Both the position numbers and the translations under genes were made by a program. Of a DNA stretch of 64,000 nt, positions 1-11,921 are shown piece after piece; position 1 is the first letter of the stretch, and the number at the start of each line of letters is the position of its first letter. The notes under the pieces are model-generated. The model had not been told where the DNA came from and searched no databases. It saw only the letters and a list, made by a program, of their open reading frames with translations. The stretch lies in assembly GCA_033439265.1 (NCBI GenBank), contig JAVTVX010000015.1:23675947-23739946 (forward strand), written 5' to 3'. Source of the stretch: Dillenia suffruticosa. Its lineage: Eukaryota > Streptophyta > Magnoliopsida > Dilleniales > Dilleniaceae.

Positions 1-560
1 TGAGAAAATATTTTTTTCTCAAAAAATTAAGATCTTGCAATGGTAAATGTTATTATGGTAAGTTCGTAAATTATTTTGTGGTAAGTGTTATCATGCGTAG
101 CAAGTGTTACCATGGTAAGTTCGTAATTTTTTTTTTTTTTTTATATTTCAACTCATACAACTATTACATTTGACTATTTTTTATTTCCATTACTGTTTTA
201 TTTTTTTCTAGTTTTTTGTTTTTCATGAAGAACTTTCATAAATAAATTTAAACCATTAAGTAAAAAAAATTATATATTTAATACATTTACTACGAAATCA
301 GAAAATCATCTACAAAAATATATATTTATCTAAACAATAAACAATTACATATGATATTTAAATATCTCAAAAATAATAAAAGTTGAATGGAAAAGAAAAG
401 GAAAAAAAAAAAAAGAAAAGTTGAATGGGAAAAATGATAAGGAAAATAAAAGAAGGTGAAACGAAAAGAAAAAAACGGTTGTCTCAAAACAGGAAAGTGA
501 GGCATTCCCGGTGCATGGTAATTTTTAATTTGTTTGAGAAAATGCATCGGGGCATAGTAA
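1..560. repeat. AT-rich low-complexity DNA
   Basis: No gene is visible. The first 120 bases repeat short phrases built on GGTAAG and GTTATCATG, and similar phrases return around 2,390-2,580 and 4,435-4,800. Long A and T runs and GA-rich stretches follow. Open frames here are made of homopolymer translation and are not credible coding sequence. Confidence 0.6.
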
Positions 561-740
561 TTTTTAATTGGTGATATGTGCAATTGGCTACAATGAAAGT
601 ATAAAAAAATTTAGAATTATTTTGACATACAAATGCACCATTTTTTAATAATATAATAATATCAATTTTACATTATTATATAATACATACGTATTACTAT
701 ATATATTATTATATATATTATCATAAATTATATTATTGTT
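560..740 (+). repeat. AT-rich dispersed module, copy 1
   Basis: This segment contains AATTGGTGATATG, then a TTATTTTG..ATACAAATGCA phrase, then AATAATATAATAATA and a TTACATTA-TATAATACATA stretch. The same order of phrases is found at 2,760-2,950 and 3,380-3,560, so it is one copy of a local repeat family. No coding potential is seen. The identity of the parent element is unknown. Confidence 0.6.
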
Positions 741-937
741 GAGTTTAGCATATCAATATTATTTCAAATTATAATATACTAATAATTTAAAAAATTTATA
801 TATTTAATTACAAATATTAACCAAAATATATAATATTAATAAGTGAGAGTGAGATAGAAAAAGGAAAAAAAAAAAAAAGAGTGAGATAGAGAGGAAGGAA
901 GAGAGGAAAAAAAAAAAGAAAAATATCATGTATGTGG

Positions 938-1540
938 GAAATTGTGGTGTAGTGGTAGATGTTGTCAAACTTCCGCCCTCATAACTTAGGTTTGAACCCA
1001 CCCGCACACAAACTCATACATTTTTGGCATAAAAAAAAGGGCGTGCGGGTGCCTGCACTTGATGGGGTCTGCCTGCGCGGGCGCCTGCGTGCGCACATCG
1101 TGTATGCCCGTGCAGGCATGCCCGTGCGTGCCCGCGCATGCAGGGGCATGGTTGTGGGTGTTGGCATACACGGTTCCACCATGCTGCCTGTACGGTTGAG
1201 CCGTGCAGGCATGCCTGCGTGTGCCCGGGCATGCCAGGGCATGGCTGCGTAGGCACCTGCGTGCGCGCGCATCAAGGGCATGCCTATGCGGGTGCCTGCG
1301 TATACATGCTGGGGCGCGAGTGAGCGCACCCACACATGCAGGGCCTACCTGTGTGGGTGCTTGTGTGCGCGCACTAGCATACACAGTTCCACTGTGCTAC
1401 CATGTGGTTGAGCCCTGTGGGCATCCCCGCATGGTACCGGGTACTACGCATGGCGCACATGCGGGGGCATGCCAACGCGGGAGCTAGCATGTGCAATTTC
1501 ACTGTTCTACCCACACAGTTGAGCCGTGCGCAACCAACCG
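938..1540 (+). repeat. tRNA-like head followed by GC-rich block, copy 1
   Basis: A pol III-like A box (TGGTGTAGTGGT, 945-956) and B box (AGGTTTGAACCCA, 988-1000) are followed by TTTTTGGCA, an A run, and then about 500 bp of very GC-rich sequence full of GCATGC, GCGTGC and CCTGCG. Inside the GC-rich part a phrase containing GCATACACGGTTCCAC...GGTTGAGCC recurs three times (near 1,160, 1,375 and 1,485). The same architecture recurs at 3,940-4,400. I infer a SINE-like or composite repeat. It is not a functional tRNA gene, since no cloverleaf can be drawn. Several frames stay open only because GC-rich DNA has few stops. Confidence 0.45.
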
Positions 1541-2760
1541 CTTAATTTAAAATTTTAATATCATTAATTTAAATAATGTAATGATATTAAATTAATAATT
1601 TTATAATATAGTGTTATAATTTATTTTTTATTGTTAGATAATATAGTATTATAATATGAAATCACGATAATAATACATTAATTATGAATATTATATAATT
1701 TTATATAAATTCTAAAAAAACAATTAACAATATTAATATTAAAACATTAAAAATTTACCATTTTAATATTTACAATTTATCATTTTAACATTTCAATGAT
1801 AACTCCATAATAAAATCTCTAATTTTTACGTCAAGAATAATTTTTCCACCCACATCCAATTTAATCAAATTTCGTGCCAAAAACAATTTATCAGATCTAA
1901 TCCAATTTAATCAAATTTCTCTTTTTCATTCCAATTTTTCAGTTTAGCTCCAATTTAATCAAATTTTTTCACACTAAAAAGCCTAAAAACTGCTCCGTAT
2001 ATTTTTTTCCATATAAACTTGTGCAAAACATTTGATTTGTATTTAATATAATAGACAAGTCATAAAGAGAAAGTGATGAATATATTGATAATGCAGCAAG
2101 ATTTTTGTGTTAAATTAAATATTTCAACACATGATTTTCAATCGCTTATTGCTTTTAATGTGGATATATCATCAATATATCCAACCTAGATATTCTTTTT
2201 AATCATAATATGTTTGGTATGTTATATTCACACATTTACATGATTCATGATCGATCTAATGTTGGGGTTTCTCTTGGATGAAGAATTACGCCATCATACA
2301 TTATAAATCGTATGTAGTCATAAAAATATTAAAAATATTTGGTATATAGTTTTAAGGTGTTGAAAATGTCTGATATATAGTTTTGGGATGGTTGCATGTG
2401 ATAAGTTGTAATAGGAATATGTAAGTGCATGCAATGTGATAATAGGTAATATGTGGTAAGTTGTGATAATTTTGATTATTAAGCGTTGTGATAAATTGTG
2501 GTAATTTTGAGAATGATAAGAGATAGTAAGTTTTGTGAGAGTGTGGTAAGTTGGCGTTGAGTATTAAGTTTGTCACAGATGGTGATCATAAGGTGATAGT
2601 AAGTAACTAAGTTATGGCAAGTGATATGTTAAATAATTAATGGAAAAAATATGAGAAATTAAGAAAAACACGTGTGTAATGAAAAAAGATGTGGGAAAAG
2701 AGTAAATTATGGAAAAATATGAAAACAAATGAAAAAATTACGTGGATTTTGAAAATTTGT
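1541..2760. other. AT-rich intergenic DNA, no gene seen
   Basis: This is AT-rich sequence with no supported gene. At 1,850-1,970 the phrase CCAATTTAATCAAATTT occurs three times in slightly different form. At 2,390-2,580 there is a loose repetition of GTGGTAAGTTGTGATAATTT. Confidence 0.6.
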
Positions 2761-2950
2761 TTGTCACCGAATGGATTAATTGGTGATATCCCAGAATATG
2801 CAAAAAATTTACAAAAGATTTGGGATTGGTTTCATGCGACCTGTTGAGATTGTATCAATTTCTAATAATATAATAATATAAACATTACATTACTATATAA
2901 TATATTACTATATTACTATTACTATATGTTTTACTATAACTTAGATTATC
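2760..2950 (+). repeat. AT-rich dispersed module, copy 2
   Basis: It shares GGATTAATTGGTGATAT, TAATAATATAATAATA and the ACATTACTATATAATA stretch with the copies at 560-740 and 3,380-3,560. It is preceded by GAAAATTTGTTTGT, which also precedes copy 3 (near 3,325) and a partial copy near 5,215, so the repeat unit extends upstream of the listed start. Confidence 0.55.
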
Positions 2951-3379
2951 GTAGCGGCGCATTGTAATTCACCATTCAACTGAATCACGTATTATCAATA
3001 TTGATTTAAATAATATAATTATCATTACATAACTTAATTAATTATCTAATAATTTACGTAACAAACCATGAGACGCAGAAATTGCAAAGTAACATGTCAT
3101 GTCATATAAGAAATAACAAATAACACATATATGGGAAAGAAAGAAGAGTATTGATTAAAAATATATGAAAAAAGAGACAGGTAAAAAGGCACAGAAAAGA
3201 TATTTTGAAAACTTGTGTAATGATAAAAGAGACGGATAAAAAGGTATTGTCCAAAAAAATTGTGTAATGAAAAATTTAAATTGTGTAATGAAAAAAGGCA
3301 TGGAAAAAAAGTTTTGTTTTTTAAAAATTTGTTTGTGAAAATAATACGTATATGTTCAATTTAACTTGAAAGATATTAT

Positions 3380-3560
3380 TGTAACCGTTGGATTAGATTA
3401 ATTGGTAATATGTTTTACTGGATTAATGAAAATTTTGAAATTATTTTGTAATACAAATGCATTATTTTCCAATAATATAATAATACTAATATTACATTAC
3501 TATATAATACATATATATTACTATATAGTAATATATAAATTACATTATCTAATAATCAAA
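3380..3560 (+). repeat. AT-rich dispersed module, copy 3
   Basis: This is the third copy of the module at 560-740. As in copy 1, it lies several hundred bases upstream of a GA-rich tract (GTGAGAGTGAGATA), a tRNA-like head and a GC-rich block. That order makes 560-1,540 and 3,380-4,400 look like two diverged copies of one roughly 1-kb composite unit. Confidence 0.55.
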
Positions 3561-3939
3561 TGATCAGATCAATTTAGGTGATACAATACTCATGTTGGAT
3601 TTGGATATCCTCATTTGAATGAGTGTATAATATTAGTACAATATAATATAATATTAGTATGTTATATAACTTAATCAATTATTAATTATGATGTTATATT
3701 AATAAGTCATAATATATTAGTATGATGTTATAGTAATATAATATAATATAATACAAATGGTTTAAATATATCATCAATGAGAATGGAAAAAGGAAAAAAA
3801 ATGACCTATAAAAAAAAAGGTGAGAGTGAGATAAGAAAAAAAATTGTGAGAGTGAGATAAAAAAAATTAAAAAAAGGTTAAGAGTGAGATAGAAAGGAAA
3901 TAAAGAGACAAATAAAAAAAAGAAAAAAACTCATACAAG

Positions 3940-4405
3940 ATACTTTGGCTCAGTGGTTGGCACAAGTTACTTTTGGAAGTTCTTGAACCCACAGCCTAGC
4001 AATTTTTTGGCAAAAAAAAAAGAAGGAATTGCCTGCACGGTGGCACCACGCATACTTGAGCGGTCATGCCGTGGGGCTGTGCGCACTGCACATGCACGGG
4101 AGCCTGCATGGTGCAATCGTGCATGCCCGTGCGGTCGCGTGCACTGCGCATGCACGGGAGCTTGCACGACGCAACCTCACGAGCAAGCGCGCGGCACGAT
4201 CAAGCACGCCACAAGAGTAAGCGCGCGGCATGCGCATGCACGAGCGCCCACACATGCCTACGCAACGCAACCATGCATGCCCGTACAGCTCAACCACGCC
4301 TGCAAGCGCATGCGCTGGTGCCCACGCATGCGCTGTACAGTTATGCCACGCATACCCATGTGGCTCAACCCCGCAAGCAAGCACATGCATGCGTTTGCAC
4401 AGAGC
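3940..4405 (+). repeat. tRNA-like head followed by GC-rich block, copy 2
   Basis: The A box (TTGGCTCAGTGG, 3,945-3,956) and B box (AAGTTCTTGAACCC, 3,977-3,990) are followed by TTTTTTGGCA, an A run and about 370 bp of GC-rich DNA with many GCATGC, GCACGG and CACGC motifs. The head and its TTTTTGGCA-A(n) junction match copy 1. The GC-rich part shares motifs but not a continuous alignment by eye, and some phrases (GGCTCAACC) are the complement of those in copy 1 (GGTTGAGCC). The long open frames here are a base-composition effect. Confidence 0.45.
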
Positions 4406-4434
4406 AAGGATGATTCATATGTGTAGTGATATGG

Positions 4435-4800
4435 TATGGTAACAAGTTAAGTACTTCTATCATGTAGCACAATGATACAATTGTTCCAACACCTGGTAAC
4501 AAGTGGTAAGTGGTAAGACAATAATTGTATAACAAGTGGTAAGTGGTAGGACAATAATTGTATAATGGTAACGAGTAATAATAAATGATCTATAACAAAT
4601 AAAAGGCAATAATTGTATAAAATTTAAATAATATGGCATAATAACAAGTGATTTTTAGCAAATGGTAACAGGAACATGGTAAGTATAGGACATAGTAACA
4701 AGTAGTAACAAGTGATAACAAGTGATTTATAACAAATAATGATAACAAGCTAACAAGGTAATGCGTGCTAACAAGTGGTAAGTCAATAATTATATAAAAT
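4435..4800. repeat. Short tandem repeats based on AACAAGTGGTAAGTGG
   Basis: A unit of roughly 35 bp (ATAACAAGTGGTAAGTGGTA plus GACAATAATTGTAT) is present twice in tandem at about 4,495-4,565. Partial copies of AACAAGTGGTAAG and TAACAAGTGAT continue to 4,800. No coding potential is seen. Confidence 0.6.
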
Positions 4801-5800
4801 TTGTATAAAACATATATGTTGCATTTGTACGAACACAATCATAACAAGTCTGAAAAATTACAAATTAATGGAAAAATAACACATGAAAACGTTCGAAATA
4901 TATGGGAAAAGAAGAAAGAAGGCTAAAATAATTACTAAAGTCAGCAAAATGAGACAATTAAAAAAATGTTACTTGAAACATAAACATATGATATGTCACT
5001 TGAAACATATTATTGAACCTTAATATGTACTAATAGCAAGGTAAATAAGTAGTAAAAATAAGTAAGTGATTTTTTTAACTAGAAAGACACACGACATTGA
5101 TTTAAAGTATAAAAAAAATGTGAAGAATTAAAATCAACACGGTAACAAAAATGAATGAAAAAAGAGGCGGAAAAGAGGGAAAAAAAGCAAAAAAATTGAT
5201 GGGTTTTGAAAAAGTTTTGAAAATTTATTTGTGAATATGATATATTATATAAATCATGTTGGGAAACTTCACCATCAAAACTTCTCATTTTCTCTTCTCC
5301 TTCCCTAACCCATCTAAACCTCTCACTCACTAGCATTGCTGGGAGTGCACATAAAACCCAATAACCATTATCTCTATCACTGATTCCACTCAGTTACTCA
5401 CTACCTCACTACCTCACTCCACTCACTCACTCACTACTGTGTTGGGAATGCACATAAAACTCAACCATCATCATCACTACCATCATCATCAAACCTGACT
5501 CCAAAAGTTAATATTTTTATTAACTATCATTCTTTACAATGTCATTATATTAATTTCACTATGGTTTTAAGAATAGATTGACACGAAAATTGTGGATGAA
5601 GATGTCTTTCGATTGTGTCAATTGTAGGACTTGCAATCTTTTCTTTTGTTTTTTTCTTTTTTTTTTATTCTTATATGTATATATCATTTTGCTTAGAAAT
5701 CAATGTATCAATATTCTCTATTTATATTATTTTTATAATTTCTTTATTTTTTAGTTTTATAGCAATCAAATCTGTACCATTTTAAAAAATCGTGTCATAA
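4800..5800. other. AT-rich intergenic DNA with a CACT-rich patch
   Basis: No gene is supported. At 5,335-5,460 a phrase of the form G(T/C)TGGGA(G/A)TGCACATAAAAC occurs twice around a run of CACT/CACTA repeats, and CATCAT repeats follow. Outside this patch the DNA is A/T-rich and featureless. Confidence 0.5.
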
Positions 5801-6890
5801 CAGTAAATATTTCTGTAACATTTCCTAACATGATAAAAGGGAGTGGATTTCCTAAGAGAGTGTAATAACCGATAATACATGGTAATTAATGGTAACCGAC
5901 AATAAATGATTACAAAAAAATGATGGTAACTAACGATAAAAGATAGTAATATTTCCTAACACTTGTGTAACCAATGATATAAGTAATAACTTATACTAAT
6001 ATGTGTAGTTTCTAACACCTATAATAACCGATGATATATGACAGTAACTTATACTAACATGTGCTAACAAATGGTAATCAACGATAAATAACTAATGATA
6101 AAAAAATAGTAACATTTTATAACAGTTGTGGAACCGATGATAAAAGGGTATTTTGTAACACCTATTTATCCAACGATAAAACTATAAAAGTAGTAATATT
6201 TATTAATGATAACTGACAATAAAATAGTAATATTTCCTAACAATAAAATAATAACATTTCCTAACATAGTTATCGACAATATATAACACTAACAATTCTT
6301 AATAGTTAGGTGACTCACGATAAAAGGGTAGTAACAATTCTAAACCCTAGTAATATATCTTAACGACAATAAAAATAGTAATATTTATTGACGCTTGTGA
6401 TAACCAATCATAAAAGTAGTAACATTTACTAGCACTTATCATAACCGACAAATAAAAATTTTGTAACATTTACTAACATATAACTCTATACTTGTCGATA
6501 ATAAATAACAAAACAATTCTTAACGGTTATGATGACTTACTTACCGACAATAAATAACATAACAATTCTTAATGGTTATGATGACAGTAGTAACATTTCC
6601 AATAGTAACATTTCTTATACACGTGGTAAGCGACAGTAGTAATATTTCTTGTACACATGATAAATGACAATATCTGTAGTAATATTTACTAATATTTGTA
6701 ATATCGAACAATAAAAGTAATAACATTTCCTAACATATGTGTTATGTAGTTATTGATAATAAATAGTAGTAACAATTTTTAACGGCTATAGTTAGTGACG
6801 ATAAAGATAGAACAGGTAGTAACATTTCTGTAGTACGCAACAATAAAACTAGTAACTTTTACTAACGCTTTTAAACTGATGATAAATGCT
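5800..6890. repeat. Degenerate minisatellite (about 40-55 bp unit)
   Basis: About 20 diverged copies of a unit close to AGTAACATTTCCTAACAC plus TTGTGATAACCGACAATAAAAG run head to tail over about 1.1 kb. Spacing varies from about 40 to 60 bp because of indels. Variants include CAATTCTTAACGGTTATGATGAC. Nothing in it looks coding. The unit is AT-rich but has a conserved CCGA(C/T)(A/G)ATAA core. Confidence 0.7.
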
Positions 6891-9120
6891 GATTTTTACC
6901 AATACTTATTTAATCGTCCAAATTCAGGATATGCTCCAATGGCGATCAAAAGTATCGGCATAGATCTATCCCGATTGATGTATAACCAACTGAACGCCTA
7001 TTTGTTAGAGAAAATTTTGTCAACGGTTTTATTACCTTTAGCTAACGGTTTTCCTCCATCTTTATAATGCATTTCTTTTGTAGTGACTCCTACATGTCTT
7101 AAAAGAATAATCATATCTTAAACTAAAATTTCTAAATTTCAATTTTTACTTAGAGATCAGACATGAAACAACAATTTTTATATTTATAATCTAGATCTAT
7201 TCTAATCACATAAAAACATGTAAGTTTATCATGTGTTTCCCTTCACCGTATAACTCCAATATGTACAGTCATAGGAAAATGGTCATGATTTTCACTACAC
7301 ATATCCAATTTACTTGATTCAAGTCTCGAATTAAAGATAAGATTCAGATCTACAACTTTCATATTCAGAATTTAGCCTAATTTAGTCTAGAAGATATCTC
7401 AAAGTCAAAGTAAAATATTCTATCAAAACAATGCAGAAATAGTGTATTCCTCTTCAATTTGAAAAATCATTAAAATTTCAATTCTAATCAAAATCTAACA
7501 AAACATATGTCATTTTCAAGACCTAGAAGGCTAATTTTATAAGAAGAAAACCTCATTTAATTTGCCTATATGTAGAAGAAGTTATCACTAAAAGATCATA
7601 GTAAGGTCAAACATTTTGTTTGCAGAAAATCAAGAGTTCCATCTTTGTTCTAACCTTTCAACATATTTCTAAGTTTAGATCATTAAATATGCTATTTACC
7701 ATAATTTCAATGATAAATCAAAATTTAAAAGCATGAATTTAAGTTTATCTTGGTTTTAGTTTCCTAAACTCCAAAATTCACTTGTCATTTTGCTTTCTTG
7801 GCCTCCTTGTTCTCTCCATGTTTTCAGTTTGGTTTAAAGACTTTTCGCACTATTTTATGCTTCTTAGAGACTATGTATAAGGTATACATGGATGGGGCTA
7901 TTTCAAGTTTAAATATTGATTTTGACAAATTTTGAGGTGGTTTTGTGGGGGAAAGAAATGGAAATCATGGTTAGGGTTTGGAAAGAAGAGAAGTACTCTT
8001 TTATCTCTCTCTTTCTTATTCTTTTTCTTTCTTTTTCTTTCTTGGTCCCATACGCATAAAGATCTTATAGAAAATTCAAGAATTCATATCTCTCTCTCTT
8101 GGTTAATGCACACACAAATACATTAACCCCATTTTTTTTTTACAATTTTTTAGATGTGGCTCATCACAAGGAAAAGTAACATTAAATGCCCTCTTTAATA
8201 CTTTCTTTTTACTTTTCTAACTTTTGTTTCCTAAAGAAAGGAAGAGAACAAAAGAAAATGAAAATCAAAACTCAAGTTTTGAGCTCTTAAATGGGTTTAA
8301 GGAATTGGATTCCAAAATTTTGGATTTCACTATTCATTCACACCAATACCAATTTCAATTGTTAATTCTTTCAATTTCATGATTTAAATTTACACTATCA
8401 AAATTCACCCTATATAATACAATATATTAATACAAATAAACATTAGGCTCTGGTCTTACATTATTTCTGAGAATATTTAGCCTTTTCTTTAGAAACCTGT
8501 TTTGATACCTTAGAGGGGATGAATAGTTTGTTTGGCTCTTTTAAAGTTTTTCTAAGAATTTGAGAGATTAAACGAAAAGAAAGAAGAATTGACACAATGA
8601 TTTTATTGTGATTCTACCTTCTTTGATATACATTCATTCCCAAATTACACGTAAATTTTCTAATCTACTATTTTATCCCAAAATAGTACAAATCAACTAG
8701 TTTGAACAAGTGTTAATCAAATCTCACAAATGTTTCACTCAAACACTCATGACTAACTTATAACAGATGGTAGTAAATCTAATTTGTCTCACTTAAACAA
8801 TCTAAGTCCAAACTAGAAAGAACCCTTTATTCTGATCATTTACACAAATATGAAGTGAAAACAAAGATACAAATTTGAAACTTAAACTTAAGATGTGATC
8901 TTTGAGACTCACAGAAATACAACACAGAAAAATTAAAAGCTCACTGAAAATTTTATATAATCGAGTCCAACAAAATATTCCAAAAATTTCTAATCTTCAG
9001 ATTGGTGTTGTATTTTACAATTTTGATGAAAAGATAGACGTTGGAGAACATTTAATATACAAATATAGCCGTTAAGGTAGTTGGGGGTTTCAATTATTGA
9101 TCGAATGGCTTTTTTGAATA
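6890..9120. other. Intergenic DNA, unclassified, no gene supported
   Basis: About 2.2 kb without a convincing gene. A T/C-rich run at 7,990-8,050 gives a spurious hydrophobic frame. The phrase CTTAGAGGGGATGAATAG near 8,510, followed by text with GACACAATGATTTTATTGTG, resembles the terminal regions of some plant LTR elements. I could not find a second LTR, a primer-binding site or domains, so no element is called. Confidence 0.4.
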
Positions 9121-9129
9121 AATAGTTGA

Positions 9130-10680
9130 TACTAATAGTGAGTCAACTTCCTCTTTCTTGAGTCAACTGATATTTGAATTTTACATTATTTAGTGTCCAT
9201 GCAAGTAGACTTCCTGTCTGTGATGAGTCGACTTGTGCTTTTATTTGTTCAGATGTTTATGTTTGAATGTTCATTTATGTTAGCTTACTCATATGCTCAA
9301 GACGACCTCTACTTTTCTATTCTTATGCATTTTCACCTTAGCCTTGTGCAGGTCAACTTGTGTTTGATATCCGGTCGACTCGATTTTCAATCTTGATCTT
9401 CAATCTGATTAAGTGTATATCATGTGGAGGTTGTGTAAGTCATCCTCCCTAATGCTTTAGGTCAACTTAGACTTGATTGTACTTAACCATTTTTTCTCCA
9501 TGCCTTCTGAAAGTCGACTTAGGCTTGGTCTTAAGTATATTTGTGTTGTTCCTGTTTAAGTGTGCATTCATTGTAGTATATGTAGGTTGGCTTGCTATCT
9601 ATGGTTGGTCGACCTAGTGTAACTAGGCTTAGTGTGGATGACATTTTGTACATGCAAGTTGGTTTGCTCATGTGCTAACTAGTGGAGTATTTTGTGAAGT
9701 ACAATGCTTGTACAAGTTGACGACGACTTGATCTATGTCCTTTAAGATATTCTATATTCAATTCATGTGTAGGTCAGCTTGATGACTTTGGTAGGTTGAC
9801 TTAAATTTGTGCTTACTTAAAATAATCTAAGTGTAGGATATTTGAGTGTGAGTCGACTTGAGGTAGAGTACGAGTCGACTTGATCTACTATGCCTTAAGA
9901 TTTTCAATGTATACTCATGTGTAGATTGACTTAATGACTTTGTTAAGTCGACATGAGCCTGAACTTACTAAGAATATTGTAAGTTTAGATTATTTATGTC
10001 GACTTGGTGGAATGAGCATGTCGATTTGGCTTTGTGTGCCTTAAACTCTAGGTCTTGGCTTGTGTCATGCTCATGTTGGGTTTCACAAATTTTTTGAATC
10101 CTAAATGTGTGGATCGATTTTTGACTCAGTACATCACTTTAGTTCTAAGGTCTAGCCTATGTCGTGATGCACACTATGGCCCATGACATGTTCCTGGTGT
10201 CATTTGTTTTGTGAGCTAACATGTAAATCAACTTGACTTCATAGATTTTTCTAAAGTGTTGGAAGTGCAAGTTGACTAGTGACTTATAACAAATCAACTT
10301 GACCTTAACATAGTGTGTTCTATTTTCATTTCGATCATTAATCTTTTAAATATTTGACCATTAGAATCTTAAATATTTGATTATACTGTTTTATCAAATG
10401 AGTAAGTCAACTTAAGTTTTTAAGCAGGTCGATTTGTTCATTTATCTTGACTTAGGCATATTTCTTAGAAGGTTTTTTGAGTCAATGAAGTGTTCATAGC
10501 GAATCAATTTGAACAATCTATTATCTAAATTCAGTCTGCCTAAAACATATTGTAAGTCAACTAATATTTTATCCTGAGTTAACTATCTTAGTATTCTATC
10601 TAAACTTAAAGGCAATTTTATACTTAGCAAGTCGATTTGTACTAGTAGATGAGTTGATTGCTTCAGCTTTGTGTTTTAGA
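9130..10680. repeat. Repeat field built on a GTCGACTTG motif
   Basis: A short motif close to AAGTCGACTTG recurs about 25 times in 1.5 kb at irregular 20-100 bp spacing. Examples lie near 9,225, 9,383, 9,514, 9,605, 9,848, 9,871, 9,947 and 9,998. Many copies read GTCAACTT or GTTGACTT, which are what GTCGACTT becomes when a methylated CpG deaminates on one strand or the other. No long frame is open. I do not recognise the parent repeat; a long LTR or satellite-like element is possible. Confidence 0.6.
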
Positions 10681-11447
10681 TATGTGTTTTAGGCATTTTC
10701 AAATTTATATTAATTTCTTCCGAATTAATTTTTCATTAATGTAACATATTTTACCTATCATTTACTTATCATCAAAACTCATTTTGCCAACAAAAGATAT
10801 AGTTTTTTTTTTGTCTATTTCTGATTTTTTTCTCTTTATGATTTGATTTGATTTTTAGAAAAATTGATAAATTTTTTAATAATTTTAAAATGTGTAATAA
10901 TTATCTTTGAATCTTGATCACTAAATTAAAAGTTTAAATTATCATAGGATGGAACTTTTATATATATTTCAATCTAGAGATCCACCTCTACAACATATGT
11001 AACACGTTTAAGGAAATACAATGACCTCCCATGTCTATGTGCACAAATTTTATAAAAGTTGCTTACTTTGTAGCAATATGACATCATGAATTTCAAATGT
11101 ATCAATTAAGAGTACGCAATATGGCTAGGTCAGATGAAATAACCTATACATAGATAGAGGTTTTTAACATTTCATTTTACACATATAGTTCAAAATTAGG
11201 GGAAAATCCTCATTTCTTCTCTCTATGTATTGATCTGGATTAGCTAAACGAGAGATTTCCTTTTTTCTTTTAGATTGAATGGCAACTAGGTTTTTACAAT
11301 TTTAGAGAAGTGGACATGTATAATAATTTTGTTGATGAAAAATGAATACATTGGCATGTGATCATATAAAAAAATGATAGATACCCATAAGCAACCACAT
11401 CAAAATTACCACCAACGAAGAACAATTAAACTAACTATGTTATCATT
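10680..11447. other. AT-rich intergenic DNA, no gene seen
   Basis: This is sequence between the GTCGAC repeat field and the copia fossil. I see no open frame, domain, repeat or RNA gene in it. Confidence 0.5.
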
Positions 11448-11452
11448 CACCA

Positions 11453-11905
11453 TATTGGTTTGATAATACCCATTGTGGGGCATTTTAGGAAGGTATTGGA
11501 TAACTTCCACAACTCCCATAATGACCTCGTCTCTTAATGATAGAGAGGTTACATTTTCCCAACATCTCTGAGAGTACAATGGCCAAGAAAAATGGCTATG
11601 GCTTTTGAGTGATGCACATCTCTCTTGAGAGAGAGAATAAAAATGAGGGAACGCGAAATTTTTGTGAAGGAAAATTTCTCCAGTTGTTAAAATCACCGGA
11701 CTAAGGATTGCAGTGTTATGACACTGTAGTGGTAATTCGACTAATCTCGTGATCATCATTTCAGCCGTGAGATCCGATCGAGGGACATGCCGTTCGGTTG
11801 ATTTTGAAGATTCTACATATTGAGATACCCTATACCCGATCCTTTTTATTTTTTTGAAAATTATTATATGCTTCCGCTGTGTATGAGAACCCTAAAATTC
11901 CAACA
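11453..11905 (+). repeat. 5' LTR of the copia fossil
   Basis: This 453-bp repeat matches 18,016-18,468 along its whole length. The ends form a short inverted repeat (TATTGG and CCAACA). Being the upstream copy, it would have held the element's promoter. Confidence 0.93.
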
Positions 11906-11921
11906 TTGGTATCAGAGTCAG
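11906..11921 (+). other. Primer-binding site (initiator tRNA-Met type)
   Basis: TTGGTATCAGAGTC begins directly after the CCAACA end of the 5' LTR. TGGTATCAGAGC-type sites are complementary to the 3' end of plant initiator tRNA-Met, the usual primer of copia elements. Confidence 0.85.

Noticed and set aside
938-1000. A possible tRNA gene at the first tRNA-like head
   Set aside because: Only A-box and B-box-like motifs are present; no acceptor or anticodon stem pairs. The same applies to the heads at 3,945 and 59,129.
959-1487. Several long overlapping open frames on both strands in the GC-rich block
   Set aside because: The DNA is GC-rich and repetitive, so stops are rare in every frame. The translations are Cys/Ala/Arg/His-rich and resemble no family.
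3953-4442. Open frames of up to 157 codons in the second GC-rich block
   Set aside because: Same composition effect as the first block; no start context, domain or conserved pattern, and frames are open on both strands at once.
5335-5460. A promoter at the CACT-rich patch
   Set aside because: No TATA box and downstream exon could be paired with it; it reads as a simple short-period repeat.
7932-8126. 64-codon frame with a hydrophobic stretch
   Set aside because: The hydrophobic part comes from a T/C-rich low-complexity run; there is no promoter, family match or supporting context.
11406-11759. 117-codon minus-strand frame, repeated in part at 18,096-18,323
   Set aside because: Both lie across the copia LTRs on the opposite strand. 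Their resemblance to each other is just the LTR repeat.
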